DNA of 64,000 bases from Pseudomonas graminis (GCF_001705435.1 NZ_MDEN01000060.1:186001-250000), one strand, 5' to 3'; shown: positions 34,654 to 43,876, numbered from the stretch's first letter. Program-made: numbers and translations. The notes: a model not told the origin generated them from the letters alone.

Positions 34654-35325
34654 TCAGGATTTGAGGTAGCCGTTGGCGGCCAGAAAGCTTTCAGAAATGT
34701 TGCCGCCCTGGGCCGGCGTCGGGTCGGCCGCTTTGTCACCGAGCAGCAAACGCTCGAGGTAACGCGCCAGCAGGTCGACTTCCAGATTGATCTTACGGCC
34801 CGCGCGGTAGTCGCCCATGATGGTTTCGGCGAGGGTGTGCGGGACGATGGTCAGCTCGAACTCGGCGCCATTGACTGCGTTAACGGTCAGGCTGGTGCCG
34901 TCGACGGTGATCGAGCCTTTGTGGGAGATGTACTTGGCCAGCTCGCGGGGGGCGCGCAGGCGGAACTGGATCGCACGGGCGTTTTCTTCCCGGGACAGCA
35001 CTTCGCCGACGCCGTCGACGTGGCCGCTGACCAGATGGCCGCCCAGGCGCGTGGTCGGGGTCAGGGCTTTTTCCAGATTGACCCTGCTGCCGGTTTTCAG
35101 ATCGACGAACGCAGTGACGTTCAAGGTTTCGCGGCTGACGTCGGCCCAGAAGCCGTCGCCTGGCAATTCAACGGCGGTCAGGCAGACCCCGTTGACCGCG
35201 ATGCTGTCGCCCAGCTTGACGTCGGAGAGGTCTAGCTTGCCGGTCTCTACGTAGACGCGGACGTCGCCGCCTTTCGGAGTGATGGCGCGGATGCTGCCGA
35301 TGGATTCGATGATGCCGGTAAACAT
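34654..35325 (-). CDS. ribE: Riboflavin synthase alpha subunit
   Basis: A 223-residue enzyme of two repeated lumazine-binding domains, beginning with the standard [12 protein letters not shown] and containing [14 protein letters not shown] in the first repeat and [13 protein letters not shown] in the second. It dismutates two lumazines into riboflavin and pyrimidinedione. ATG 35325 has GGAG upstream; the longer frame is rejected. Confidence 0.97.
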   Translation of the reverse strand: MFTGIIESIGSIRAITPKGGDVRVYVETGKLDLSDVKLGDSIAVNGVCLTAVELPGDGFWADVSRETLNVTAFVDLKTGSRVNLEKALTPTTRLGGHLVSGHVDGVGEVLSREENARAIQFRLRAPRELAKYISHKGSITVDGTSLTVNAVNGAEFELTIVPHTLAETIMGDYRAGRKINLEVDLLARYLERLLLGDKAADPTPAQGGNISESFLAANGYLKS

Positions 35326-35371
35326 GGGTGCTCCTGGAAAACAGGGCCAGCGCTGAACGCGAAAGCCGGAA

Positions 35372-36511
35372 TTATACGCCGGGGTGCGACGCGGGTATCG
35401 CAATGACTCGCCAGTCATTGCCGACTGCACGCATTTCAACAATCTTGAGCTCGAGCGCTTCGCTCATCTGCGCCAGCGGCAGGTCCAGCAACGGCCGCGC
35501 CGACGAGCCCATGAACTTGCCCGCCACGAAGATCTGGTATTCATCCACCAGACCGAGCCGGGTAAACGCGCCAGCGAGCTTGGGCCCGGCCTCGACCAGC
35601 ACGTCGTTGACGCCACGGGCGGCCAGTTCGACCAACAGTTTGCGCAGATCGACGTGCCCGCCACTGCTTGGCAGCGCCAGCATGTCGTGGCCTTCGTCGT
35701 GGTAACGCTCGCGGGCCGAGGCAGCCGCGCAGGTCACCACCAGCGCACTGCCCGCTTTAAAGAAAGGCGCATCGAGGGGCACCCGCAAGCGCCCGTCGAT
35801 CAACACGCGCAACGGCGGTCGGGTCGCGGCCAATGCGGTGAGCTCGGCGTTCAGGCCCAACTCGTCAGGCCGCACGGTGAGTCGTGCGTTATCGGCCAGC
35901 ACGGTATCGGCGCCGGTCAGCACCACACTCGACTGCGCTCGCAGGCGCTGCACAGCCGAGCGCGCTTCGGGGCCGGTGATCCACTGGCTTTCACCGCTGG
36001 CCATGGCCGTGCGTCCGTCGAGGCTCATCGCCAGCTTGACCCGCACGTAGGGCAGGCCGTGTTCCATGCGTTTGAGAAACCCTTTGTTCAACGCCCGCGC
36101 TTCGCTTTCGAGCACGCCGCTCTGCACCGCAATACCCGCGATCATCAGGCGCAACAGGCCACGGCCGGCGACGTCGGGATTGGGGTCTTGCATCGCAGCA
36201 ACCACGCGCGCCACACCGGCGTTGACCAGCGCGTCGGCGCACGGCGGGGTGCGCCCATGATGACTGCAGGGTTCGAGGGTGACGTAAGCGGTCGCGTCCT
36301 TTGCCTTGTCGCCCGTCTGGCGCAGGGCATGCACCTCGGCGTGGGGTTCGCCGGCGCGCACGTGCCAGCCTTCGCCGACGATGGCGCCATCACGCACGAT
36401 CACGCAGCCGACACGCGGGTTGGGGTGCGTCGAGTAGACGCCCTTGCGCGCCAGTTCCAGCGCCCGCGCCATATAGGCTGCGTCGAGCACGCTTTGCTCT
36501 GTGGAGGTCAT
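35372..36511 (-). CDS. ribD: Bifunctional deaminase/reductase RibD
   Basis: A 379-residue riboflavin enzyme. The N-terminal cytidine-deaminase-like domain has zinc ligands in HAEVHAL and PCSHHGRTPPC; the C-terminal reductase has KLAMSLDGRTA, SQWITG and VLVEAGPKLAGAF. It deaminates the pyrimidine and reduces the ribose side chain. ATG 36511 has AAAGAG five bases upstream; GTG 36517, which would overlap the nrdR stop, is possible but has worse spacing. Confidence 0.96.
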   Translation of the reverse strand: MTSTEQSVLDAAYMARALELARKGVYSTHPNPRVGCVIVRDGAIVGEGWHVRAGEPHAEVHALRQTGDKAKDATAYVTLEPCSHHGRTPPCADALVNAGVARVVAAMQDPNPDVAGRGLLRLMIAGIAVQSGVLESEARALNKGFLKRMEHGLPYVRVKLAMSLDGRTAMASGESQWITGPEARSAVQRLRAQSSVVLTGADTVLADNARLTVRPDELGLNAELTALAATRPPLRVLIDGRLRVPLDAPFFKAGSALVVTCAAASARERYHDEGHDMLALPSSGGHVDLRKLLVELAARGVNDVLVEAGPKLAGAFTRLGLVDEYQIFVAGKFMGSSARPLLDLPLAQMSEALELKIVEMRAVGNDWRVIAIPASHPGV

Positions 36512-36513
36512 GC

Positions 36514-36978
36514 TCACTCTTTAACCGGCTCGCGAGCCAGTCGGTCGATTTCTTCGCGGAATTCGTTGAGGTCCTGAAACCGCCGATAAACAGAAGCAAA
36601 GCGGATGTAGGCCACTTCATCGAGCTTTTGCAATTCGCCCATCACCAGCTCACCGACGATCAGCGATTTGACCTCGCGCTCGCCGGTCGCGCGCAGCTTG
36701 CTTTTGATGTGTGCCAGGGCCGCTTCCAGACGTTCGACACTGACCGGGCGCTTTTCCAGCGCGCGCTGCATGCCGGCGCGCAGCTTCTCTTCGTCGAAGG
36801 GCTGACGGCTGCCGTCCTGCTTGATCAGCCGGGGCAGAACCAGTTCAGCGGTTTCGAATGTGGTGAAGCGTTCTTCGCAGGCGACGCATTCACGGCGGCG
36901 GCGAACCTGATCGCCTTCAGCAACAAGGCGCGAGTCAATGACTTTGGTGTCGTTGGCACCGCAAAAGGGACAGTGCAT
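36514..36978 (-). CDS. nrdR: Transcriptional repressor NrdR
   Basis: The 154-residue repressor of ribonucleotide reductase genes. Zinc ribbon MHCPFCG and [12 protein letters not shown] (Cys3, 6, 31, 34), then an ATP-cone domain ([20 protein letters not shown]). It senses dATP/ATP. The start at 36978 is the universal MHCPFCG; the frame upstream is not part of it. It leads the minus-strand riboflavin cluster. Confidence 0.97.
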   Translation of the reverse strand: MHCPFCGANDTKVIDSRLVAEGDQVRRRRECVACEERFTTFETAELVLPRLIKQDGSRQPFDEEKLRAGMQRALEKRPVSVERLEAALAHIKSKLRATGEREVKSLIVGELVMGELQKLDEVAYIRFASVYRRFQDLNEFREEIDRLAREPVKE

Positions 36979-37152
36979 GGTGGCAGGCAACAAAAAAAGG
37001 GAGGGCCATGGTAGCGCATCTCGCTGGCAAGACAAGTGCGAGGCTTTGAGGTATATAGACGCGCATTCAGTGCGGTGAAACCGGCCGCACTCAGCGATAC
37101 TGCGCTATCCCGTGCGTATCCCGCCCGCATTCTGCTTTTTCTGGAGCTGTTC

Positions 37153-37605
37153 ATGACGCTACGTACGCTTGCTGTAATCAGCCTTGTGGGCCTGCTCGCT
37201 GCCTGCAGCACGGCCGAGGCGCCGAAACCTGCCGCCCCCGCCAAGCCTGCCCCCAACGCCATTACGCTGCCGGAAGGGCAAGGTCCGCTGCAGCCCTTCC
37301 AGCGCGAACTGAGCGGCCAGTTGCTGGGCGTGCCGGCCGGCGCAGAGGTCGAACTGGCGTTGCTGGTCATTGACGATCGCAACCGCCCGCAAAAGCTGCT
37401 GACCAGCACCAAACTGGTGGGAAACAACCAGTCGCTGCCGTTCCAGTTGCGCTTCAATCCGGAAGCCTTCCCGTTGGGCGCGCGCGTGGAACTGCGTGGT
37501 CGCGCCAGCAAGTCGGGTCAGTTGATTCTGCATCTGCCGTCCGTGCTGATCACTCAACCCACCACTCAGGCGCTGGGTCAGTTGCAATTCGCTCCCGCGC
37601 CGTGA
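37153..37605 (+). CDS. YbaY-family lipoprotein
   Basis: A 150-residue lipoprotein: signal peptide with lipobox LLAACS (Cys at residue 18), a proline/alanine linker and one YbaY/type III secretion pilotin-like beta domain (GQLLGVPAGAEVELALLVID, PFQLRFNPEAF, ARVELRGRAS). Family members sit in the envelope with no proven role. ATG 37153 has GGAG seven bases upstream. Its TGA overlaps the next GTG (GTGA), so the methyltransferase gene is coupled to it. Confidence 0.88.
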   Translation: MTLRTLAVISLVGLLAACSTAEAPKPAAPAKPAPNAITLPEGQGPLQPFQRELSGQLLGVPAGAEVELALLVIDDRNRPQKLLTSTKLVGNNQSLPFQLRFNPEAFPLGARVELRGRASKSGQLILHLPSVLITQPTTQALGQLQFAPAP

Positions 37606-38258
37606 CCGCTCCGCTTCACCTGCAAGCCGCATTGAGCGAGCTGCTGGGCGATGCGCAACTGGTGGCCGAAGCGCTACCGGGCACGGACCTGAGGTTGTGG
37701 CTGATCGACGCGAACAATATGGATCGCGCGTTCAGCCCCGAAGAAACCCGGCGCATTCTTGAAGACCCGCCCTACTGGAGTTTCTGTTGGGCCAGTGGCC
37801 TGGCGCTGGCGCGCTTTATTGCCGAGCAGCCGCAGTGGGTCGCGGGCAAGCGGGTGCTGGATTTCGGCGCAGGCTCGGGCGTCGCAGGCATTGCGGCGAT
37901 GAAAGCCGGCGCCCTTGAAGTGGTTGCGTGCGATCTCGATCCGCAGGCCATCGAGGCCTGCCGGGCCAACGCCGAGCTGAACGGCGTGACGCTTGAGTAT
38001 TCGGGCGACTTCTTCGCCGAGGAAGATCGCTTCGACCTGATCCTGGTGGCGGACGTGCTGTACGACCGCGCCAACCTTCCGCTGCTGGATCAGTTTCTCA
38101 GTCGGGGGAAACAAGCGTTGGTGGCTGATTCCCGGGTGCGGGATTTCCAGCATCCTCTGTATCGGCGGCTGGGCATTCTTGAGGCGCTGACGCTGCCCGA
38201 TCTGGCCGAACCGTGGGAGTTTCGCAGGGTGAGTCTTTACCATGCGGTCAGGTCATGA
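37602..38258 (+). CDS. Class I SAM-dependent methyltransferase (ETFB-KMT/PrmA-like)
   Basis: A 218-residue methyltransferase. The SAM motif VLDFGAGSGVAGIAAMKAGA, acidic loop VVACDLDPQAIEACRANAELNG and DLILVADVLYD place it in the nicotinamide N-methyltransferase-like/protein-lysine group with PPYWSFCWASGLALARF upstream of the core. The target is probably a protein lysine, but is not known. GTG start by overlap with the lipoprotein stop. Confidence 0.88.
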   Translation: MTAPLHLQAALSELLGDAQLVAEALPGTDLRLWLIDANNMDRAFSPEETRRILEDPPYWSFCWASGLALARFIAEQPQWVAGKRVLDFGAGSGVAGIAAMKAGALEVVACDLDPQAIEACRANAELNGVTLEYSGDFFAEEDRFDLILVADVLYDRANLPLLDQFLSRGKQALVADSRVRDFQHPLYRRLGILEALTLPDLAEPWEFRRVSLYHAVRS

Positions 38259-38361
38259 CTCGCTTAGCGCCTGCAATTTAGCGACAGGCATCAACCGCGC
38301 TTCCGACAATCCCCCCAGCCCTTTATAGTTCGCGCCATCAAGCCTTCTTTCGAGACCCGCG

Positions 38362-39234
38362 ATGAGCCAGGACACGCCGTACATCTTCGATGCCACCACC
38401 GCCACTTTCGATCAGATGGTCATCGAGAATTCCTTTCACAAACCCGTGCTGGTGGATTTCTGGGCCGAGTGGTGTGCGCCGTGCAAGGTGCTGATGCCGC
38501 TGCTGCAGCAGATTGCCGAGAGTTATCAGGGCGAATTGCTGCTGGCCAAGGTCGACTGCGACGCTGAACAGGACATCGTGGCGCGCTTCGGCATTCGCAG
38601 CCTGCCTACTGTGGTGCTGTTCAAGGACGGCCAACCGGTGGATGGGTTCTCCGGCGCCCAGCCTGAATCGCAAATCCGCGCGCTGCTTGAGCCCCATGTG
38701 CAGATGCCGCCGCCAGCCGCCGCCGACCCGCTGAAAACCGCGCAGGCGATGTTTGCCGAGAGCCATTTTGCCGAAGCCGAAGCGGTCCTGCAGACCATCC
38801 TCGCCGAGGACAACACCAACGCTGCGGCGCTGATTCTGTACGCGCGTTGCCTGGCCGAACGCGGCGAGCTGACGGAAGCCCGCACGGTGCTGGACGCGGT
38901 GAAAGGCGATGAGCACAAAGCCGCGCTGGCCGGAGCGAAGGCGCAATTGACGTTTCTGGCCGAAGCCGCCGCGTTGCCTGACGCCGCCGAGCTGAAATCG
39001 CGCCTGGCGCAGAACCCGCAGGACGATGAAGCCGCGCACCAGTTGGCGATCCAGCAATTGTCCCGTCAGCAATACGAAGCCGCGTTGGAGGGACTGCTCA
39101 AGCTGTTCGTCCGCAACCGCAGCTACAACGAAGGCCAGCCGCACAAGACGCTGCTGCAGGTGTTCGACTTGCTGGGTAATGATCACCCGCTGGTGACTAC
39201 CTATCGTCGTCGGTTGTTTGCGGCGCTTTACTAG
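38362..39234 (+). CDS. ybbN: Thioredoxin-fold co-chaperone YbbN (CnoX)
   Basis: A 290-residue protein: thioredoxin domain (1-105) with an intact WCAPC site at 37-41 and FGIRSLPTVVLFKDG, then TPR-like helices to the end (ADPLKTAQAMFAESHFAEAE, EALEGLLKLFVRNRSYNE). The family guards proteins against oxidation and passes them to GroEL and DnaK. E. coli YbbN lacks the CxxC pair, whereas this one has it, so redox activity is likely. Confidence 0.92.
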   Translation: MSQDTPYIFDATTATFDQMVIENSFHKPVLVDFWAEWCAPCKVLMPLLQQIAESYQGELLLAKVDCDAEQDIVARFGIRSLPTVVLFKDGQPVDGFSGAQPESQIRALLEPHVQMPPPAAADPLKTAQAMFAESHFAEAEAVLQTILAEDNTNAAALILYARCLAERGELTEARTVLDAVKGDEHKAALAGAKAQLTFLAEAAALPDAAELKSRLAQNPQDDEAAHQLAIQQLSRQQYEAALEGLLKLFVRNRSYNEGQPHKTLLQVFDLLGNDHPLVTTYRRRLFAALY

Positions 39235-39322
39235 CCTTCCCGGCTGAAGCTCGTCCTACATTGACGGGCCGAGCCAGTCCCATAGATCTACGCGGTCCTA
39301 TGGGGATCCTGCAGGCTGTGTA

Positions 39323-39676
39323 TCACTCAACCCAGTGATACACCGGCGTGTCGCCCTGGCTTTCCACTTTCACGTTGGCGCTGTGACGCATGCGCACCAT
39401 CAGGCGTTTGCCCGCAGCGGTGCTGCCCGACAGACCTTCCAGCTGACCGAGCAGATCCGGCCCGTTCAGGTGACCTGCCTTGCGCAACAGCGCCTGAGCG
39501 ATATCCCAGACAGCATCGTTGCGACTGGCGACAGGCTTGACGGGCGTATCAGTGGGCGCAGACGCTTCCCGCACCTGCGTGCCCAACTGAACACCCAGCC
39601 GAGCCCAATCGGCGTCGTCCATTTCCACAGTCAGATCCACCGGCAGATCGCCGACGGTTCCACGGATTCGCAGCAT
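39323..39676 (-). CDS. Conserved hypothetical protein
   Basis: A 117-residue protein starting MLRIRGTVGDLPVDLTVEMD. The N-terminal beta part is followed by a basic/helical segment (NDAVWDIAQALLRKAGHLNG) and a second beta part (KRLMVRMRHSANVKVES). No signal peptide. The ATG at 39676 has AGAGGA upstream; the frame further up is not protein-like. I recall similar short proteins in this place in other Pseudomonas genomes but know no function. Confidence 0.75.
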   Translation of the reverse strand: MLRIRGTVGDLPVDLTVEMDDADWARLGVQLGTQVREASAPTDTPVKPVASRNDAVWDIAQALLRKAGHLNGPDLLGQLEGLSGSTAAGKRLMVRMRHSANVKVESQGDTPVYHWVE

Positions 39677-39808
39677 GGGGTGTGTCCTCTGATAGGGCGG
39701 ACCGGCATGGTCCCACAGGAATTGGCGACCTGCACGTGATCCCTGAACCCTCCGCGACGCACCTCCATAAGCGCTGCCTGAAAAAGTTAAGAAACGGCGC
39801 CACACATT

Positions 39809-39821
39809 GTTATAAGATTAC
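39809..39821 (+). promoter_or_regulatory. Putative Zur box
   Basis: GTTATAAGATTAC fits the zinc-uptake-regulator core GTTATANNATAAC at all but one fixed position, 38 bases before the ATG of the DUF2796 gene. The flanking bases extend a looser TGTTAT...ATAACA symmetry over 39808-39827. The operon behind it belongs to a type known to be induced by zinc shortage. Confidence 0.55.
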
Positions 39822-39858
39822 ATAACACATTTCAGACTCGCTTCCGGAGCTTTCCCCC

Positions 39859-40437
39859 ATGCGTCGTTTGCTACTCGCCCTGCCCTTCGCCCTGCTGCCC
39901 CTCGCCGTCGCCTTCGCGGCCGATGAACATGACCATGATCATGAGCACGGCAGTCTCGGCGCGCACGTCCACGGTGTCGCGCGGCTGGATATGGCGCTGG
40001 ACGGCCGCACGCTGGAACTGGAACTCGACACCCCGGCCATGAATATCGTCGGCTTCGAGCACCCGGCAACCACCGACGCAGACAAAATGACCCTGGCCCT
40101 GGCCAAGGAAACCCTGCTCAAGCCCCACGCGCTGTTCAGTCTTCCGGAAGCGGCCGGCTGCACCGCCACCAGACAACGTGTGGAAAGCACGCTGTTCGGC
40201 GACAAGGATGACGACGATCACGACCACGCCGATGGCGACGCCGCCGAACACGAGCACAGCGAAATTCACGGCCACTATCAATTCACCTGCAGCGCGCCAA
40301 ATGTGTTCAACAAGCTCGATCTGACCCAACTGTTCAAAAGCTTCCCGGCCACCCAGACCATTCAGGTGCAGTTGGTGACACCGAAACGCCAGATGGGCGC
40401 CGAAGTGCGTCCGAGCAATCCGGCGATCAAGTTTTAA
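39859..40437 (+). CDS. Periplasmic zinc-binding protein, DUF2796
   Basis: A 192-residue secreted protein: signal peptide MRRLLLALPFALLPLAVAFA, then two histidine/aspartate clusters (EHDHDHEHG at 24-32 and DDDHDHADGDAAEHEH near 120-135) and GAHVHGVARLDMALDG. It corresponds to the first gene of the P. aeruginosa PA4063-PA4066 operon, switched on by zinc starvation. Likely a periplasmic zinc carrier for the transporter encoded next. A putative Zur box lies upstream. Confidence 0.9.
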   Translation: MRRLLLALPFALLPLAVAFAADEHDHDHEHGSLGAHVHGVARLDMALDGRTLELELDTPAMNIVGFEHPATTDADKMTLALAKETLLKPHALFSLPEAAGCTATRQRVESTLFGDKDDDDHDHADGDAAEHEHSEIHGHYQFTCSAPNVFNKLDLTQLFKSFPATQTIQVQLVTPKRQMGAEVRPSNPAIKF

Positions 40438-40500
40438 CCAACGCCGCTCCATCAGCGACCGGGCTTCCCGGTCGATCACTTTTCAGACGCACGTGTGGCC

Positions 40501-41211
40501 ATGACTCAAGCGCTCATTGAATTGTCCGAACTCGGCTTCAGCTGGCCGGGGCATCCGCAACTGCTGGACATTCCGGCGTTTCGCCTCGATGCCGGCGAAA
40601 CCCTGTTCCTCAAAGGCCCCAGCGGCAGCGGTAAAACCACGCTGCTGGGTCTACTGGGCGGTGTGCAGCGCCCGAGTCGCGGCAGCGTTCGCCTGCTCGG
40701 TCAAGAGCTGACACAGCTCTCGGCCGGAGCGCGGGACCGCTTTCGTGTCGATCACACGGGCTACATTTTCCAGCAGTTCAACCTGCTGCCGTTTTTGTCA
40801 GTGCGCGAGAACGTCGAGCTGCCCTGCCGCTTTTCCACATTACGCACCCAGCGGGCGACCCAGCGCCACGGCAGCGTCGACAAAGCGGCTGAAACCCTGC
40901 TCGCTCACCTCGGCTTGAAAGACCCTGAAATGCTGGGCCGCCGCGCCGACTCGCTGTCCATCGGTCAGCAGCAGCGCGTCGCTGCCGCACGCGCCCTGAT
41001 CGGCCAGCCGGAACTGGTCATCGCCGACGAGCCCACCTCGGCGCTGGATGCCGACGCCCGCGAGGCCTTCATTCAGCTGCTGTTCGCCGAATGCCGCGAG
41101 GCCGGTGCCAGCCTGTTGTTCGTCAGCCATGATCAGAGCCTGGCGCCGCTGTTCGACCGCAACCTGTCGCTGGCCGAACTCAATCGCGCCGCCGTCGCCG
41201 CAGAGGTTTGA
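40501..41211 (+). CDS. ABC transporter ATPase of the zinc-regulated operon
   Basis: A 236-residue LolD/MacB-type ATPase: Walker A GPSGSGKTT, Q loop FQQFNLLPFLSVRENVELP, signature LSIGQQQRVAAARAL, Walker B LVIADEPTSALD and the switch His in LLFVSHDQS. It powers the FtsX-like permease encoded 2 bases downstream. ATG 40501 is used; GTG 40495 is also possible. Zinc-linked function follows from the operon context (PA4064-like). Confidence 0.92.
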   Translation: MTQALIELSELGFSWPGHPQLLDIPAFRLDAGETLFLKGPSGSGKTTLLGLLGGVQRPSRGSVRLLGQELTQLSAGARDRFRVDHTGYIFQQFNLLPFLSVRENVELPCRFSTLRTQRATQRHGSVDKAAETLLAHLGLKDPEMLGRRADSLSIGQQQRVAAARALIGQPELVIADEPTSALDADAREAFIQLLFAECREAGASLLFVSHDQSLAPLFDRNLSLAELNRAAVAAEV

Positions 41212-41212
41212 G

Positions 41213-42478
41213 ATGTATCTTCTTCGTCTGGCATTGGCCAGCCTCGCCAACCGCCGCTTCACTGCCTTCCTCACCGCGTTCGCCATTGCCCTCTCCGTCT
41301 GCCTGCTGCTGGCGGTCGAACGGGTGCGCACCGAAGCGCGCGCGAGTTTCGCCAGCACCATCAGCGGCACGGATCTGATCGTCGGCGCGCGCTCGGGCTC
41401 GGTCAACCTGCTGCTCTACTCGGTATTCCGCATCGGCAACGCCACCAACAACATTCGCTGGGACAGCTTCGAGCACTTCGCCAACAGCAAGCAGGTGAAG
41501 TGGGCGATCCCGATTTCCCTGGGTGACAGCCATCGCGGCTATCGGGTGATGGGCACCAATGAATCGTATTTCGAGCACTACCAGTACGGTCGTCAGCAGC
41601 ATCTCGAAATGGCCGACGGCCGGCCGTTTGCCACCGACCCGTTTGAAGTGGTGCTCGGCGCGGAAGTGGCGGACGCGCTGCATTACAAGCTCGGCGACAA
41701 GCTGGTGCTGGCCCACGGCGTCGCGACGGTGAGTCTGGTCAAGCATGACGACAAGCCGTTCACCGTGGTCGGCATTCTCAAACGCACCGGCACGCCGGTG
41801 GACCGCACGCTGCATATCAGCCTGGGCGGCATGGAGGCCATTCACATCGACTGGCACAACGGCGTGCCGGCACAAGGCGCCGGTCGGATCAGTGCCGATC
41901 AGGCACGCAATATGGACCTCACGCCCACGGCCATCACTGCCTTCATGCTCGGGCTTAACAGCAAGATCGCGACCTTTGCCGTGCAGCGCGAGATCAACGA
42001 GTTCCGCGGCGAACCGATGCTGGCGATTCTGCCGGGGGTGGCGCTGCAGGAGCTGTGGAGCCTGATGGGCACCGCTGAAAAAGCGCTGTTCGTGATCTCG
42101 TTGTTCGTTGTCTTGACCGGGCTGATCGGCATGCTGACGGCGATTCTCACCAGCCTCAACGAGCGGCGTCGCGAGATGGCGATTCTGCGCTCGGTGGGGG
42201 CACGGCCTTGGCACATCGCCAGTCTGCTGGTGCTGGAAGCCTTCGCCCTGGCGCTGGGGGGCTCGGTCTGCGGCCTGGCACTGCTTTACATCGGCATCGC
42301 CTCCGCGCAGGGTTACGTGCAGGCCAATTACGGTTTGTATTTGCCGCTGTCGCTGCCCAGCACGTACGAGTGGACGCTGCTGACAGGCATTCTCGGCGCT
42401 GCCGTGTTAATGGGCACCGTGCCCGCGTGGCGAGCCTATCGCCAGTCGCTGGCAGACGGGTTGTCGATTCGTTTATGA
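41213..42478 (+). CDS. FtsX-like ABC permease of the zinc-regulated operon
   Basis: A 421-residue MacB/FtsX-type permease: one N-terminal helix (ALASLANRRFTAFLTAFAIA), a large periplasmic MacB-like domain (residues 45-275) and three C-terminal helices with the RREMAILRSVGARPWHI coupling segment. The family moves or mechanically signals across the envelope rather than importing solutes, so direct zinc import is uncertain. Starts two bases after the ATPase stop (PA4065-like). Confidence 0.92.
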   Translation: MYLLRLALASLANRRFTAFLTAFAIALSVCLLLAVERVRTEARASFASTISGTDLIVGARSGSVNLLLYSVFRIGNATNNIRWDSFEHFANSKQVKWAIPISLGDSHRGYRVMGTNESYFEHYQYGRQQHLEMADGRPFATDPFEVVLGAEVADALHYKLGDKLVLAHGVATVSLVKHDDKPFTVVGILKRTGTPVDRTLHISLGGMEAIHIDWHNGVPAQGAGRISADQARNMDLTPTAITAFMLGLNSKIATFAVQREINEFRGEPMLAILPGVALQELWSLMGTAEKALFVISLFVVLTGLIGMLTAILTSLNERRREMAILRSVGARPWHIASLLVLEAFALALGGSVCGLALLYIGIASAQGYVQANYGLYLPLSLPSTYEWTLLTGILGAAVLMGTVPAWRAYRQSLADGLSIRL

Positions 42479-42488
42479 GGTCGTTGTG

Positions 42489-43010
42489 ATGCGGATGGGT
42501 TGGATGCTGATAATGCTCGTCGTGACGCCGTTGTGGGCGCAGGACCTGCGCGTGCTGACGTGGCAGGAAATGATCCCGCCTGACGCACCGCCGGTGAAGC
42601 TGATCACCGCGCCCATTCACAACCTGTCGAGCATGGCGGACACCCTGTCAGTCGAGTCGGCGCCCGCCGCCCATCAACTGGCGCCCCATGCGCCGGTGGT
42701 CAAATCGCTCGATGGCCAGCGAGTGCGGCTGCCGGGGTATATCGTGCCGCTGGAAGTCAGCGAGGAAGGCCGGGTGACAGAGTTTCTGTTGGTGCCCTAC
42801 TTCGGCGCCTGCATTCACGTGCCCCCACCGCCGCCGAATCAGATCGTCCACGTGACGAGCGAACTGGGCGTGAAGGTGGACGAGCTGTACCAACCCTACT
42901 GGATCGAAGGTCCGATGCAGGTCAAATCCTCGACCAGCGAATTGGCCGACGCGGGTTACCAGATGGAAGCGGACAAGATTCTGGTGTACGAAATGCCGGA
43001 TGAGCAGTGA
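42489..43010 (+). CDS. Secreted DUF3299 protein
   Basis: A 173-residue protein with signal peptide (GWMLIMLVVTPLWAQ) and the DUF3299 core: RVRLPGYIVPLEVSEEGRVT, FLLVPYFGACIHVPPPPPNQ and YQPYWIEGPMQV. The single Cys in GACIH with neighbouring His suggests a metal site. It is the fourth gene of the PA4063-PA4066-type operon. ATG 42489 has GAGG nine bases upstream. Confidence 0.9.
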   Translation: MRMGWMLIMLVVTPLWAQDLRVLTWQEMIPPDAPPVKLITAPIHNLSSMADTLSVESAPAAHQLAPHAPVVKSLDGQRVRLPGYIVPLEVSEEGRVTEFLLVPYFGACIHVPPPPPNQIVHVTSELGVKVDELYQPYWIEGPMQVKSSTSELADAGYQMEADKILVYEMPDEQ

Positions 43011-43046
43011 GTGGCCGTTAACAGGCACACCCTAATCGAGTTTTCA

Positions 43047-43060
43047 TTGAGCCAGGTCAA
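43047..43060 (+). promoter_or_regulatory. Putative ANR/FNR box before oprG
   Basis: TTGAGCCAGGTCAA matches TTGAT-N4-ATCAA at 8 of 10 defined positions. It lies 63 bases before the oprG ATG. OprG of P. aeruginosa is known to rise in low oxygen under ANR. Confidence 0.4.
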
Positions 43061-43123
43061 AAGCCGCGACCTAGACGCTTCGTAACATACGGCATACCTT
43101 TTTTATGCCCTTACGGAGCCCCC

Positions 43124-43810
43124 ATGCACAAGTACCTGCTCAGCGCGCCCCTGCTCGCGCTTGCACTCGGTGTCCCACTCGCCGCTCACGCCCACCAGGC
43201 CGGTGACTTCATCATTCGCGCCGGTGCTGCCACAACGGCGCCCAATGAAGAGAGCGGCAACCTCAAGCTGGACGGCACCAAAGTCCCGGGGACCAAAGCG
43301 ACACTGGACAGCGACACCCAACTGGGCCTGGCCTTCGCCTACATGCTCACCGACCACGTGGGCCTTGAGTTGCTGGCGGCAACGCCTTTCCAGCACACCG
43401 TTGCGGTCAAGGGCCTGGGCCCGGGTCTGGATGGCAAGCTGGCGGACGTGAAGCAGCTGCCGCCGACCCTGTCGCTGCAGTACTACCCGATGGATGCGAC
43501 GTCGAAATTCCAGCCCTATGCCGGTGTCGGCGTGAACTACACCTGGTTCTACGATGAAAACCTGAGCAGCGAACGCAAAGGCCAGGGCATGAATAACCTG
43601 CACATCAAGAATTCGTGGGGCTGGGCCGGTCAGATCGGCGCGGACTACATGCTGACGGACAAGATCATGCTCAACGCCGCCGTCTGGTACGTGGACATCG
43701 ACACCCAAGCGACGCTGGACGGCCCGTCGGCGCTGGGCGTCGGCCGGACCAAAGTGAACGTGGACGTCGATCCGTGGGTGTACATGGTTGGCGTGGGCTA
43801 CAAGTTCTAA
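43124..43810 (+). CDS. oprG: OmpW-family outer membrane protein OprG
   Basis: A 228-residue eight-stranded barrel with signal peptide (HKYLLSAPLLALALGVPLAAHA). Family segments: GDFIIRAGAATTAPNE, TQLGLAFAYMLTDHVGLELLAATPF, LPPTLSLQYYP, FQPYAGVGVNYTWFYDE and a terminal YMVGVGYKF. OprG/OmpW passes small hydrophobic or amphipathic molecules through a lateral gate. ACGGAG precedes the ATG. As in P. aeruginosa, it lies between the zinc operon and the epimerase. Confidence 0.93.
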   Translation: MHKYLLSAPLLALALGVPLAAHAHQAGDFIIRAGAATTAPNEESGNLKLDGTKVPGTKATLDSDTQLGLAFAYMLTDHVGLELLAATPFQHTVAVKGLGPGLDGKLADVKQLPPTLSLQYYPMDATSKFQPYAGVGVNYTWFYDENLSSERKGQGMNNLHIKNSWGWAGQIGADYMLTDKIMLNAAVWYVDIDTQATLDGPSALGVGRTKVNVDVDPWVYMVGVGYKF

Positions 43811-43836
43811 GCGCTTGCGCCCCAACGAACAGGCAT

Positions 43837-43865
43837 AAAAAAGGCACCTCATCGGTGCCTTTTTG
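43837..43865. terminator. Bidirectional terminator after oprG
   Basis: AAAAAAGGCACC (43837-43848) pairs with GGTGCCTTTTT (43854-43864); loop TCATC. It serves oprG on the plus strand and the epimerase gene converging from the right. Confidence 0.92.
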
Positions 43866-43876
43866 CTGCGCGGGTT

